Assembly: GCA_009760855.2 (NCBI GenBank)
Contig: WPIO01000009.1
Span: forward strand, 2,060,001-2,124,000
From: Cristatella mucedo
Taxonomy: Eukaryota > Bryozoa > Phylactolaemata > Cristatellidae
Reading direction: 5' to 3'
DNA length: 64,000 nucleotides
A program made the translations under genes and the position numbers. How positions within the stretch are numbered: the first letter of the stretch is position 1; each line of letters begins with the position of its first letter. The notes below the pieces were generated by a model, which worked only from the letters and a program-made list of their open reading frames with translations, had not been told where the DNA came from and did no database searches. This document shows, one piece after another, positions 46,701 to 57,582 of the stretch.

Positions 46701-47655
46701 ATCTTTTCAAACGGTCTAGAGGGCCCAAGCTGAGGTCTGGCAGCAGTGTAGCGCAGCCTAATATGACCGGGCGGGATTCTCTTACCATGGCACTGCAGTT
46801 TGCTGGCATAAAGCCTTACGAAAGCGTGCCGTAGTGCTGTGGCCACATTCTTGTGCAACGTGCAAATGTCGGCAATGCAGCTTTACCCTTAAGTACTTCT
46901 TCTCACTCTCATCCATCGAGTGGGCAACTCAGCCGCGTGGGAGCCACCTGAGCCACTCAGCTGCTCAGGTGGCCTCAGCTGCTCGGTAGGCTGCATCGGT
47001 GGACAACATGCACGCACGCGTCTTGTATCTAGCATCTCGATGTCCTTCTTAACGGTACAGGTGCATTGGCAGTGAGCATACCGTGTCTCATCCTTTGACG
47101 AAGCAGATGCTAGTGTGAACGCTTGTGTCACACCGGTCGCCGCCGCGCGGTTGGGTCGACGGTAAGCATCGCACGAAAATGAAAGCATCTCATTTTACCG
47201 GGCGTTTCTGCCAGCACAAATGGGGTTAAACAGATCAGCAGCTCCAGACCGACAGGGCACGGGCCTTTGTCGTCTTTCGACGATGCAGATGTGTGAGATC
47301 TGAGTGGAGCCAATTAAAACCATCTTTTTTTGTGTGTGGATCCCTCTAGCATGCCACATGCCACGAGGAATAGGTTGAGAGCCGGAGGAAGAATGAATGA
47401 TTCATGCGTGACACAGAATGCAGAAATCATCTGGCAGCAGCTGGCTGACTGCAGCTGCAGCCGGGGTGGTTCACCCTTTTGGCTGACTTCTTAGCATGCC
47501 TCAGGCCTCTGATGCCTGGAAGCAAGGATTAGCCCATTTCGCGAAATACCACCTAACTCACTTTCACTACTCACGAGCAGGTGCAGTGCTGCCTCAAACA
47601 GCCAATGAACAATACCCTAGCCTTATGGGCTTGATTGAGGCAGCTAACTACTGCT
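46701..47655. other. Intron 2 DNA; possible cryptic exon at 46752-46840
   Basis: On the minus strand a short open frame with Cys residues (…CIADICTLHKNVATALRH…LQCHG) ends at a good donor (CATG|GTAAGA), but its possible acceptors are poor. Nothing else recognised. Confidence 0.3.
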
Positions 47656-47737
<82 letters not shown>

Positions 47738-47757
47738 CAGAGAGAGCGAGAGAGAGG
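47656..47757. repeat. (GA)n microsatellite in intron 2
   Basis: About 100 bases of GA with CAGA and GCGA interruptions. Confidence 0.96.
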
Positions 47758-48070
47758 CTCTCTGGCTTAGGTTTACCGGCTCCCGGTGCTGCGGCGGGTT
47801 CGCGAATGCTTTCGACCAGCAGCCACAGCAGCAGCAGCAGCTGACATCTCTGCCAAGCGCTCAACCCATCTCTAGCTGCTGCCAGTGCAGTGCTTCGAGC
47901 AGAACTGCTGCTGCTGCAGCCGAATTTTCCACGTGTCATAAGTGTCCGTGAGACAGCGTGACCGTGGCCACAGCAGCCAATGCTGACAACACAACACGGC
48001 ACCAGCATCTTGCTTAAGTTTGCTCATCGGGCTTACGAATACATACATCGTGACCCTAGGCCTGACATGT
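47758..48070. other. Intron 2 DNA, nothing recognised
   Basis: Short Gln/Leu-rich ORFs only, due to CAG runs. Confidence 0.35.
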
Positions 48071-48074
48071 GCCT

Positions 48075-48375
48075 TATCATAATGATAATAATAATGCATT
48101 TGATGAAATGCCCTCAGAGAACTCAATCTCTTTCTAGGCGCTTTACAGTGGCTGCAAAAGGAAATGCAATTGAATGGTAAGTAATATCATGCTTGATAAA
48201 CAAACAACATGAATAACATGGTTAGGGGTGACATGCACAGGGTCTGCATGCAAATGTGGTTAGTGGCAGCATGCACAGTGTCAGCACGCATAAACACATG
48301 AAGGACGAATCACAGGGACCCACTAAATGCTGTCATAAATAGGTGCAGTTTTTAATTTCTTAAGCACATTAAGGA
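48075..48375 (-). mobile_element. LINE family A 3' UTR in intron 2, sense to the host gene
   Basis: The minus-strand tail (ATT-rich; GCGCCTAGAAAGAGATTGAG) and 3' UTR run to the end of the coding region (GACAGCATTTAGTGGGTCCC). Confidence 0.85.
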
Positions 48376-48625
48376 CGAGCCTTGGGGCGTGACCTCCGTT
48401 CACCGACAGCTAGTCACGGAGTGGTCTTCGATCGGTCGGACTGGGCAATCATCATTGCGAGCCTAATCATCGTGGGCTCCATAGCTGTCGAGCAAGGAAG
48501 ACAAGCTGCAAACAGGTCAGCTGTGCATGCAGGCCAAAAAGGCTCCTACCTCTAACCTGCTGACCTACCGGCCGACTGAGGAGAGCCCCTGCCATTTAAC
48601 AGACGAATGGCTGCTGCCGCTGCTG

Positions 48626-48946
<321 letters not shown>

Positions 48947-49322
48947 GGTTCCTTCTTTTTCAGTCCAATGAACAGTGCTAATCTTGGGATTTTAGCACCG
49001 CCAGCTCGGAAGATACGCCCTCCTCTTGTCACGACCGGTGCTGACTGGGCAGTTGCTTTGGCTCTTTAGCACTTTACTCGTGCCAAAGCCCCCCTCCCAG
49101 TTGGGCTGGGCTATTTTCGTTATGGAGTCTCATTCGCCATGCGACTTGCTCTGGGGCGGGACTCGGCGCTAGACTTGCAGCATTTGGCCATAACTGGGAT
49201 TTTTCAACCTTCCTACGACACCCGGCTGGCACAGGCGATCTCCATGGACGAAACCGGACAGAATTTGATGAGCGAATGGCCAGATACGATTGGCAAGAGT
49301 GATCACCGACTTGGTGACTGCT
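48947..49322. other. Intron 2 DNA, nothing recognised
   Basis: No exon or repeat recognised. Confidence 0.35.
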
Positions 49323-49323
49323 C

Positions 49324-49482
49324 CTGAGTCTTAGCGCTGCGGTAAGGTGCTCACTCTTCGCGTCTCAGGTCGTGGGTTCAAATCCGGTAGCAGACGATCC
49401 TTCACAGTGTCTACCGAAAGAGTTGCTGATAGCCTTAAGGCTCTTCTGCTGCTATACAAATGAGGCTGTTGAATTACCTTTA
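49324..49482 (+). mobile_element. SINE family 1 copy, intact head
   Basis: A box TTAGCGCTGCGGTAAGGTG, B box GTGGGTTCAAATCC, partial hairpin, body TTGCTGATAGCCTTAAGGCTCTTCTGCTGC, TATACAAATGAGGCTGTTGAATTACC. Antisense to the host gene. Confidence 0.85.
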
Positions 49483-49800
49483 ACAGGTGCTCAGACACTG
49501 GCCTCGGCCCACTTTTTGTGCTCTAAGGTGGCAGTGCAGACATGCCATGGCACAAAGCCACGCTAGAGCTTCGTTCCGTGCATCCTGTGTCTGGGGAATT
49601 AGAGGCTTCAGCTAAGACTCGTGGTGCATTTTGGCAACTTCGCGCCAATATTAAGACTGCCTGCTTAAAAGTACGGCCGACTGTATCTCGAAGTACTTGG
49701 GCAGCAGAACAAGGCAAATTGGCAACAGTTCAATCGTGTTCACCTGAGTTTGCATGTACGTGTGTTCGAGCGTGTTTGAGCTGGTGTGTGCAGGGTGTGC
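49483..49800. other. Intron 2 DNA, nothing recognised
   Basis: Short ORFs on both strands with no recognisable domain. Confidence 0.35.
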
Positions 49801-49805
49801 ATGCG

Positions 49806-50102
49806 TGTGTGTGTTTGTGAGTGTGTTTGTGTTTGTGAGTGTGTTTGTGAGTGTGTTTGTGAGTGTGTTTGTGAGTGTGTTTGTGAGTGTGTTTGTGAGT
49901 GTGTTTGTGAGTGTGTTTGTGAGTGTGTTTGTGAGTGTGTTTGTGAGTGTGTTTGTGAGTGTGTTTGTGAGTGTGTTTGTGAGTGTGTTTGTGAGTGTGT
50001 TTGTGAGTGTGTTTGTGAGTGTGTTTGTGAGTGTGTTTGTGAGTGTGTTTGTGAGTGTGTTTGTGAGTGTGTTTGTGAGTGTGTTTGTGAGTGTGTTTGT
50101 GT
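49806..50102. repeat. 12-bp minisatellite (GAGTGTGTTTGT)n
   Basis: About 24 nearly perfect units of the 12-mer. The minus strand has a 138-codon His-Lys-His-Thr repeat ORF and the plus strand Val-Phe-Val-Ser and Cys-Val-Cys-Glu repeats. All are side-effects of the repeat. Confidence 0.97.
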
Positions 50103-50399
50103 GCGTGTGCCCTCAGTAGCTCAGTAAGAGTGTTCACTGCCAGCATGTCTATGGTGCATGTGTGCGTGTACCTTTTTAATAACTATTGCACGAAAAATTC
50201 ATTCGAATACCGGCATTGAGGACTTGTGTGCCGGAGAGAAGCACATGCATTGTACATTTTGCACATGATGTTGCACATGTTGTTTCACATGTTGTATACT
50301 GCCATCTCAGTTTTGAGCCTACTGCACCCGATGCCCACTCGATTTAAGGTAAAGTGCTCAGTGCAGGCAAAGAGTGTTGCCCGGTAATTTAGTCACACA

Positions 50400-50466
50400 A
50401 AATAATAATAATCAATTTGTATAGAGCACTCAGAACTAATCTCTTTCTAGGCACTTTCCATTTACA
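50400..50466 (-). mobile_element. LINE tail fragment
   Basis: The minus strand reads AAGTGCCTAGAAAGAGATTAG, then CTGAGTGCTCTATACAAATTG and ATT repeats. Confidence 0.7.
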
Positions 50467-50707
50467 CATCCTGTAGTGCCCCTAACCCTTCAGGCAGAAT
50501 GTAATGCCACTGCAATTACTGGCGACAAAAATCAAAGCTAGTAAACCAGAAACATATAATTTTGAAGACTAATATGATGAAGACAAATAAATGTCTTGTC
50601 AGGATAGTCAGTCAATATAGTCTGTAGTCAGTACAGTCTGGTGACCTGACAGTATACAGGCTAATGCACACAACCACGGATGCCTATAAAAGCAAATGTG
50701 TGCAAGC

Positions 50708-50807
50708 GAACACACACATGCACACACACACACACACACACGCACAGGCATGCGTGCATGCACGCGAACACGCGCACACACACATACGCACACCCGCACG
50801 TGCATGC

Positions 50808-50895
<88 letters not shown>
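50708..50895. repeat. (CA)n microsatellite, compound
   Basis: CA arrays with interspersed GCA and CGCA units (50708-50815) followed by purer CA to 50894. Confidence 0.96.
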
Positions 50896-51030
50896 GAAAT
50901 CGCCTCATAGCCCACGGCCGAGTCGTGTCACCGAGTGGAGCAGCAACTGCAGGCAGGCATACTCTGCTTATTGTCAGGAACAAAATTAGTCCGGGCAATC
51001 AGCACCTGAAGCCTCCCGCTGGTGGCTTAC
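50896..51030. other. Intron 2 DNA, nothing recognised
   Basis: A pyrimidine-rich minus-strand acceptor-like site (TATGCCTGCCTGCAG near 50950) has no usable downstream donor. Confidence 0.3.
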
Positions 51031-51048
51031 CTTCGCAGGAGACGGTAA
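51031..51048 (-). other. Candidate 18-base microexon (speculative)
   Basis: On the minus strand TTACCGTCTCCTGCGAAG is followed by a consensus donor (GTAAGC) and preceded by CAG after a C-rich tract. Its length is a multiple of three, so inclusion between phase-1 exons would add VTVSCE. SxSC resembles the core of a thrombospondin type-1 repeat, but six residues cannot form that domain. Confidence 0.15.
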
Positions 51049-51975
51049 CTGCACTGGCCCCGGTGCGATGGTTTAGTTATCGAGCATAGTGGGGTGGGGG
51101 AGGGTCAAGGCATCTGAATGCAACCAGCCTTCGATAGCTTCGTCTATGTGGCTCGAAGCCACAGCCAACAGAGTGGCTTTGTGCTCGGGCTGTGTCTGAG
51201 AAGCCCGCAGGTTAGCCATTGTGGTGAGGCCCTATTACGAGTGCCATCCATGGTCTGCCTAAGTGCAGTTCAGGTTCGCCACTATGCTGCATCTGACAGC
51301 AGCTTAGCATGGAGAGAGATGCAGCAAAATAATTCAAGTCGATACACACGGAGCTCCCGGATTCTGGTTGATGTTATCGTGCACAGTTGATCGTACAGCT
51401 ACGGAGCTGCCGAGCAGCTGCCCAGGACTCAATCAATCACTGGATTCCCCCTTTAATCGTTGACCGAGTGGGACACACAATAAACGGCCTAACTAGACAA
51501 GATCCCTGGTTCTGACCTGACAGCTGTAAATTGGTTCCCTGTACTCTGGGCCTGAGTCTGCATGAGCAGCTGTTCTCACACGGCCGTGAAAGGTAGCTAT
51601 TATTGGACGCAAGCCCATTTTAATCGATTAGCACTGTTCACCGGCAGACCGGTGAGACCAGAGCATGGCGAGGTGAGGACGACGACCCAAAGAGATGCAA
51701 ACTTGAGCAGAGAACACCAGAGACCAGCGATGTGAGGATGTAGCTCGACTCGCGTAGCACAATCCCTACTCTAACGAAAGGTATCGTGGTATAGAGGCAA
51801 GCTAAGGCAGTAGTTGCTAGACATGCAAGAGCCAACAAAAGGCTTGCGAACCAGCACTGGCCTTCACCTTCCCACGAATTCCCCTCTGCCAAGTTCTGCG
51901 TATTCCAAAGAGAGATGATAGGGTTAGCAAGGAACTAAACATTCATGAACATCTATTAACCGAGAGCAAGAGGGC
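51049..51975. other. Intron 2 DNA, nothing recognised
   Basis: No exon with thrombospondin-like Trp/Cys spacing was found on the minus strand. Confidence 0.4.
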
Positions 51976-51978
51976 AAG

Positions 51979-52051
51979 CGAGAGAGAGAGAGAGAGAGAG
52001 AGAGAGGGAAGAGAAAGATGAGGGAGAGCGAAAGGACAGAGGACAGAGATT

Positions 52052-52110
<59 letters not shown>
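51979..52110. repeat. Two (GA)n arrays in intron 2
   Basis: GA at 51979-52008 and 52055-52110, separated by GA-rich non-repetitive DNA. Confidence 0.95.
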
Positions 52111-52113
<3 letters not shown>

Positions 52114-52440
52114 AAAAAACGTGTGCACTCATTCTATTACCACGACCCTCTTTAGCTTCAAGCTTCAATGCCTGTCCAAGAGTAGCAGTCGCCCGTTGGC
52201 AGACTGTCGACCATAGCTCGATAACTACTCCACCGGCCCAGCGTTCTCGTCTTTGAAAATTGAAAAGGACGCCGACCAAGTTAGCTTAAGTTAATACGAA
52301 TTTAGGTCGTGGCCTGTGGATACATAAAGCACTCGGGGTTGGGGGTAGCGCAGGTCGAACTCGTGCCCTGCTGAGTAAGGGGGCTGCGGCCGGCCAGCCG
52401 GCCTTGACGATTGGCACAGGTGGGGCACGGGAGTGCTTAC
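52111..52440. other. Start of intron 2, nothing recognised
   Basis: No exon or repeat recognised beyond the donor at 52440. Confidence 0.4.
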
Positions 52441-52813
52441 CGAGTCGAGCTCTCACTTCCGGCCCGTCTCCTGAGCCGCTAGATACGATGCCGTCGCCTC
52501 CGTCGTCTGTCCCGGTCGTGTCGTCAGAGTCGACAACGTAGCGATGATGGCCATGACCTCTCTGCCTGCCAGCCGCGGGATGCTGCAGTTCATCCTGACT
52601 CTTTTTCAGCTCCAGCAGCCTCCGATTGGCGCATGCTCGCAGCCTCAGCACGTCCTGCAGCACCCCACTGGCCCTGGCGGCGGCTGCGTCACCATCGGCT
52701 GCAGCCGCAGCTGAAGACGCTTGGTCGTTGCGATCGTAGCCATGTCTCCGGCCGTGGTCGAGCGGTACGGCGTGATCAACTGTCTCGCCGGAAACTTGCA
52801 CATTGGTGACCGC
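52441..52813 (-). CDS. ism1: Isthmin-like gene, exon 2 (linker region)
   Basis: Encodes residues 24-147. AVTNVQVSGETVDHAVPLDHG opens the mature protein. An Ala-rich stretch (55-69), a likely helix with basic and Leu residues (74-94, containing the lone Cys84), a His/Gly/Arg patch (105-114) and an acidic Asp/Thr/Gly run follow. The run ends in SSGSGDG (134-140), where Ser-Gly pairs in an acidic context could carry a glycosaminoglycan chain (inference). Vertebrate isthmins also have a low-complexity acidic linker here. Acceptor: CCAACCTTTCTGCAG before 52813. Donor: GACTCG|GTAAGC after 52441. Phases are 0 in and 1 out. The link to exons 3-5 rests on phase, strand and order, since this region is poorly conserved in the family. 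Confidence 0.78.
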
Positions 52814-54309
52814 CTGCAGAAAGGTTGGCAAGGCCGTTCGTAGGTTGTTTTTTGCACAGATACAAGGTGAGCAGCAGCAGCAGCTAGCAAGCCAAGCCAG
52901 CAGCAGACGCGATGCCGACGACGCTCTCTTTCATGTCTACTTAAAAGTGAACGTTAGAGCCGATCAAACTTTTTTTTAGCGTCAGTAGCCCCGCCCCATT
53001 AGTGGCCGGCGCCGCCAGCGCCGCTCGGACAGGAACGGGGATTTTCAGCAGACGAATTTCGTACAAATCCCTGCAGGACGGCTAGCGACCGGCATCGACC
53101 CGCCTACTCGGCTCTGCTCAAGCCATCGAGGAGAGAAGGGCGCTCGCATTGCATGTCGCACGCGCATTAGCTAGCTGTAAGCGCAGGCTATCCAAATACA
53201 CGAGTCTGCAGCGCATAGCGAGTGCCAGTGCCGCCTGGCGGCATGCTTGCTAAGCCGTCGTAGATGCGCTCTTCATACTCGTTTTTTCCATTTTCACGCT
53301 CGCGACCGCAGCACCGCGGCAGCATAATAGCGGCGGCTGCGGCCCGACGCCGCCGAGGTCCGTAATTGCTGTGCGATGGAGACGAACGCCGGAGCCGACA
53401 GCGAGGGGTCGTACTCGGCCGCCGTTTCTCGCAGTGCTCAACGACGACTTAAAGCTAGGGCAGCCGCGAGCGCCCATCGCGGGTGACCGCGGCGCCGTCG
53501 GGGCGGGCGGCGCCGTCGGTCTCGCGACAGGATTGCACGTCAGGCGCGGCAAGCGCTCTCGGCCGCGGCCGCTGCCGCAGCCCGCGGCGCTCTCAAGGTC
53601 GCTCGCTCAAGGTCTTCAAGCCGAGACGCGGCGCTGCGGTGGTGGCCGCGCGCCGAGTTTTTCGGGTGCCGAAGGCGCTTCCCGGGGCGTGGCGAGCGAC
53701 GCGGCGAGAAAGCCGGGCGCGGTACGCAGGTCGACGTACGAAAAAATGACGAAACGCGACCGCGAACGAGGAAGATGGACCGAGGGACCGGGCAGCATTG
53801 ATTTTTCCTTTTTTCCCTCCTCATTCAGCTGCGCATCGAGCGTACGCTCAGTCAGAAGCGTCGCCGGCCGCCTGAGCGACGCAGAGGAGGACGTTTGCTT
53901 CGGCGGGAAAGGGGATGCGGTGGGTGGGGGGGAAGAGGCAGGAGTGGAAGTGGCGAGCGTCGCCTCACGCAGCCGCCGGCCGCGAAGCGTGCGCGTCTCC
54001 GAGTGCTCCGACGCGCACGCTCGCGGCCGGCGCAGCGGCCCTAGGGCCCTAGCTCACCGCGGCCTCGCTTCGTCGCCTCCGCCCAGTCTCCACTGACGGG
54101 AGACATGTCGGGTGCTCGGAGACCTCGCGCCGGCGGCTCGCGAACGCTCGATGCGCACGGCGGCCGTCCGGCGGGCGGGGCGAGCGCCGCGCGCGACCGG
54201 GAGTGCGCTGCGGCGGCGGCGTCGTCGTCGCTGAGCGCCGCCGCAGCGCGCAGCGTCGCCGCCGCCGCCGGGAGGCGACGCTGCGGCGGCGCGAACTGCA
54301 CGGTCGTAC

Positions 54310-54429
54310 CTCTTTGCGATGCTTCCAGCTGACGTACGCCGTTACCACCATGCCGCCGCATACGAGCACTATGGCCGCGGCGACGCAGCTGAGCAGCACG
54401 AGGCTCTTCTTGGAGCTGAAGCAGCGCAT
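54310..54429 (-). CDS. Candidate alternative first exon: transmembrane N-terminus
   Basis: Forty codons from ATG (54429-54427) to a GT donor (AAAGAG|GTACGA). The peptide has a short basic start MRCFSSKKS, a hydrophobic segment of about 24 residues (LVLLSCVAAAIVLVCGGMVV at its core) and a basic end WKHRKE. It ends in phase 0, so it could splice to exon 2 at 52813 and give a membrane-anchored, type II-like isoform. Its protein-like composition in DNA that otherwise yields Arg/Ala/Pro-rich translations supports it. Alternatively it belongs to another gene or is chance. The Kozak context is mediocre. Confidence 0.4.
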
Positions 54430-56382
54430 GTGGCCGCCGCCGCTGACCGGCGAAGGCGGCGGCGGCACGTCCCAGCGGCGAGGATGCGGCGGCGGCGGCT
54501 GAGGAGCGTGCGCCCGGCACGGTCTCGGCCCGGCATGACTCAGGAGGGCGGCCGTCACGGCGCCGCCGACCTGACCACCGCCGACGAGGCGCTTGGCGAA
54601 CGCCGGCGACCGGAGCGGCGGCGTGGCTGTGCGCAGCGCCGCCGCATCGGGGCTCTTCGGCCAACGGCAGCCGCGCGCACCAGTTAAGCTCCTAGGTGGC
54701 CAATGAGACCCGTGCCGTGACGTCACCGTGGCCGGGGGAGGGCCGGCTGCGACATCGGCCACGCTGCGGCGGAGGCGCTGGCGGGCGGCAAACCCTATCA
54801 GACCTATCGCCGCCGCTGCGAACCAGCCCCGTCGCTCGTCCGGCGCCTTGCTCTTCTTTTTGGCCCCGACCGTTGGCCGCTTGGAGCGCAGCTGGCGTCG
54901 CCGGCGCCGTCGCTTGCCGCGCCCCGTCTCGTCGCGCCCGCCGCCGCCGCGCGCGCCATCCGGCCTGGCCCGTGGTCGCTCAATCGTTCCGGCTGACGCT
55001 GCTGACGGCTGGAGACGGCGGGTAATCGCAGCCGCACCGTGGCCGACTCGCTCATTAATTAGGAAGGAAATGAATCGTCCGCTGCCTATCCCTCCCTACC
55101 TGGCCGCCTGGTTTTTAGGACCGGTGCAGAGGGCAGAAGGTCACGCAATAAAGCCGCCGTCGGCGTTGTAATGGCGGCGGCAGCGGCGGCGAATCCCTGC
55201 AAGACGCACCTCCAGCTTGCCGGGCACTCAGCAGGGGTAGCGCGCGGCAAATCGCTGCTGAGCAAAACTTTTTGGCGACTGCCCTGCTCTAATCGCCGAG
55301 CGTCGCCTTAGCAAAAATGGAGCCGGCGACTGTCGCAAGCGGCTCGGTCGCTCGGTTTTGGTTCGGGTATTTGCTAGCTCCCCCGATTTCGACTGAACGC
55401 AAAGCCGGGCCTTCAGACTTGCCAATCTACCTAGTCGCGCGACGACCGCGCCACTGCCCGCTAGCTACTGCTCGTAATGCCGCCAAAGCCGCGCAGCGCC
55501 GCCTGCCGCTCGATTGGAGCGCCACCGAGCGGCCGCCTCCGACTTCTGTCGCAGAATAGCAAGGGGCCGCCGTCGTCTCGAGTCTGAACGCGCGCGCGCG
55601 CGCGCGGCGGAACTCGCGACGACTCAATGCGGGCGCCCAGATCTCAGGGGCGCAACTCACGAGCACGCGACGATGCTCCCTCTATAAAAGTGTCGCAACG
55701 ACGAGGCACTCGATAAAAAGTGACGCCGCGCGCGCATCGCAGTAGTAACGCGAAGCGGTGGTGCTACGCAGGACAGAGCTGCAGAGACGCATTGGCAGTG
55801 CGCGGCCGCCGCCAGCCAAAGCCTGCTGGCCCGGCGCCGCCGCCGTATTGGGTCCGGCTGCTTGGCCCGCCCGGGCGCAGCGGCGCCGTCTAGACGACTG
55901 CTTACGGATTCACACCTTCGAGCGACGTTCGCCCTGCCAGGATAGCTCTGCGCCGGCCGGCGGCGTCTCGGAAACGCGACGGGACGTATCTAGGCGCGAC
56001 GGCGGCGGCCGCCGCCACGGCCTCCCGGGGTATACGGGCAGGAGCGCGGGCGCGCGTGGCTAGCAGTATCGGTTTCGGGCGAGCGCAGCGCCGGGTTGCG
56101 CTTCCGGCGCGGCGCTCGCCACCAGGCGCGCAGCGGCCCGAGAGAATATTCGCCGGTCCTTCGACAGCCGCGGGCTGTCTCGCGCTCTCTCGGCGAGTCT
56201 CGCGTAGCTCTCAAGTCGCAGTCGCCGCACACTGCGCCGCGACCGGCGCGCCTGCTGCCGCCAGACGCGGCGGCGCCGTCGCTCGGCGCCGTTCGCAGCT
56301 CGCGAGCCCCTCGCAGGCGCGCGGCGCGTCGCAGAGCGGGAACCGCCGAAGCCGCGCCGCGTCGGCCGCCGGCGCACGAGCG

Positions 56383-56485
56383 GGCGGCGTGCGCGTCCCG
56401 CTCGGGCGCGCGTCGGCTCGCAAGACGACGGTACGGCGGCGTGCGCGTCCCGCTCGGGCGCGCGTCGGCTCGCAAGACGACGGTA
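56383..56485. repeat. 51-bp perfect tandem duplication
   Basis: 56383-56433 is repeated at 56435-56485 (period 52), from GGCGGCGTGCGCGTCCC to AGACGACGGTA. It lies in intron 1, about 60 bases beyond the exon 1 donor. Confidence 0.95.
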
Positions 56486-56543
56486 GGGGGGTAGGTGGGT
56501 GCGGGCGGACGGACGGAGAGCCGACTCCGGCGCTTGCGCTTAC

Positions 56544-56612
56544 CGCGTGTAGGCAGAAGAAGCACACGGCGACGAACGCGAGGGCGAGACGTCCCTGCCG
56601 GCGTCTGCACAT
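56544..56612 (-). CDS. ism1: Isthmin-like gene, exon 1 (signal peptide)
   Basis: Encodes residues 1-23: basic MCRRRQGR, hydrophobic core LALAFVAVCFFCLH, then A at the donor (CACGCG|GTAAGC). Joined in phase 0 to exon 2, the end becomes CLHA-AVTNV, a plausible signal-peptidase site. The start ATG has an optimal context, GCCGCCATGT. The frame is open upstream to 56873, but the upstream translation is Ser/Pro/Arg-rich with no comparable start, so this ATG is preferred. The link to exon 2 is inferred from phase, strand and the family's need for a secretion signal. Confidence 0.72.
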
Positions 56613-57494
56613 GGCGGCGAGCGAGTGGCGACGGGTAGCGGGAGGCGGCTGCGCTGCCGACAGCGGGAGCGGCGGCGGCGGCGACTCAGAACGGCCAAGT
56701 GAGGCTAAGCCGGGAGGGCAGGGACGAGATTGCGGCTGGCACGCGTCACTCTGCTGCCGTGGGCCGGATAAGTGCTCGGCCGTGAATGGCGAACAAAGCC
56801 GGCTGTGCCGCGATAACTTGTGACAGCTGCTCGTGGCAATTTTGACAAAAGCGCAGCGCAGAGTGGCGGACAATGACGCGGTGTCAGGAGATAAGCTGAA
56901 GATGATCTACATTACGCCGGCGACGCGGAGGTGCTACGCTAATGACCCGCTCGCTCGGTCGCTAGCGCACGCTTAGCCGCATAGGGCCGAGGTCCTATGC
57001 GGCGGGCGACCGCTGCTTATGGGGGGGGGAGGGCTGAGCCGAGGTGCGGGAGGCAGAGGCGGCGCGGCAGCAGCGGCCCGGCGGCAGCGACGGCAGCGCT
57101 CGATCGAAGCAAGGCAAGCTCGCTCGAAGTGGCTTCGCGCGAAGCCAATCGCTGCGCCCTGCTAAAAGAAAAGCGAGGCGTGCCACCCGGACACTTTGCG
57201 GACGATTTGCCGCTCTTTAGACAGAGCGCATTGCCCGTCGACCTCGCGGCGCCGCTGACAAATGCCGGCGCTCGGTTCCAGAAGGGGGCACCTTGGTTCT
57301 CCAGGGGATCGCAACAAATGGGTGGCACTGCTTTGGCTGCGGAGTAAAACCCGCGGTAAAATAAGAAAAAAGGTCTGGTACAAATTTGGAAGGTCGTCGC
57401 GAACTCATTAATTTGTGCAGCGCTACGACGGTCGTTCGCGACATCGTTTCGTTGTGAGAGATGGCGAAGTCGCAGGAGTTGGTTCCTTTGCACC

Positions 57495-57582
57495 AATTGC
57501 AAACCACCTAGAAAGAGAATTGAGTTCTCTGAGGGTGCTATACCAAGTGTTTGTTATACCAAGTATTCTTATTATCATTGAA
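57495..57582 (+). mobile_element. LINE family A tail in the CpG island
   Basis: CAAACCACCTAGAAAGAGAATT, GAGTTCTCTGAGGGTGCTATACC and an imperfect ATT tail. Confidence 0.75.

Noticed and set aside
46752..46858. Possible extra coding exon on the minus strand ending CHG|GTAAGA
   Set aside because: The donor is good, but the frame opens just after a stop and the only phase-correct acceptor has no pyrimidine tract; kept only as a note.
49806..50102. CRISPR-like regular repeat
   Set aside because: Contiguous 12-bp units without spacers in animal nuclear DNA: a minisatellite.
49730..50146. His-Lys-His-Thr repeat ORF, possible metal-binding protein
   Set aside because: Entirely the translation of a 12-bp minisatellite within an intron; no start context or non-repeat domain.
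52111..52279. Possible thrombospondin repeat exon (minus strand, LWSTVCQ and RWSSY readings)
   Set aside because: Trp residues occur in two different frames, Cys spacing does not fit the domain, and the phases needed to join exon 2 to exon 3 are not met.
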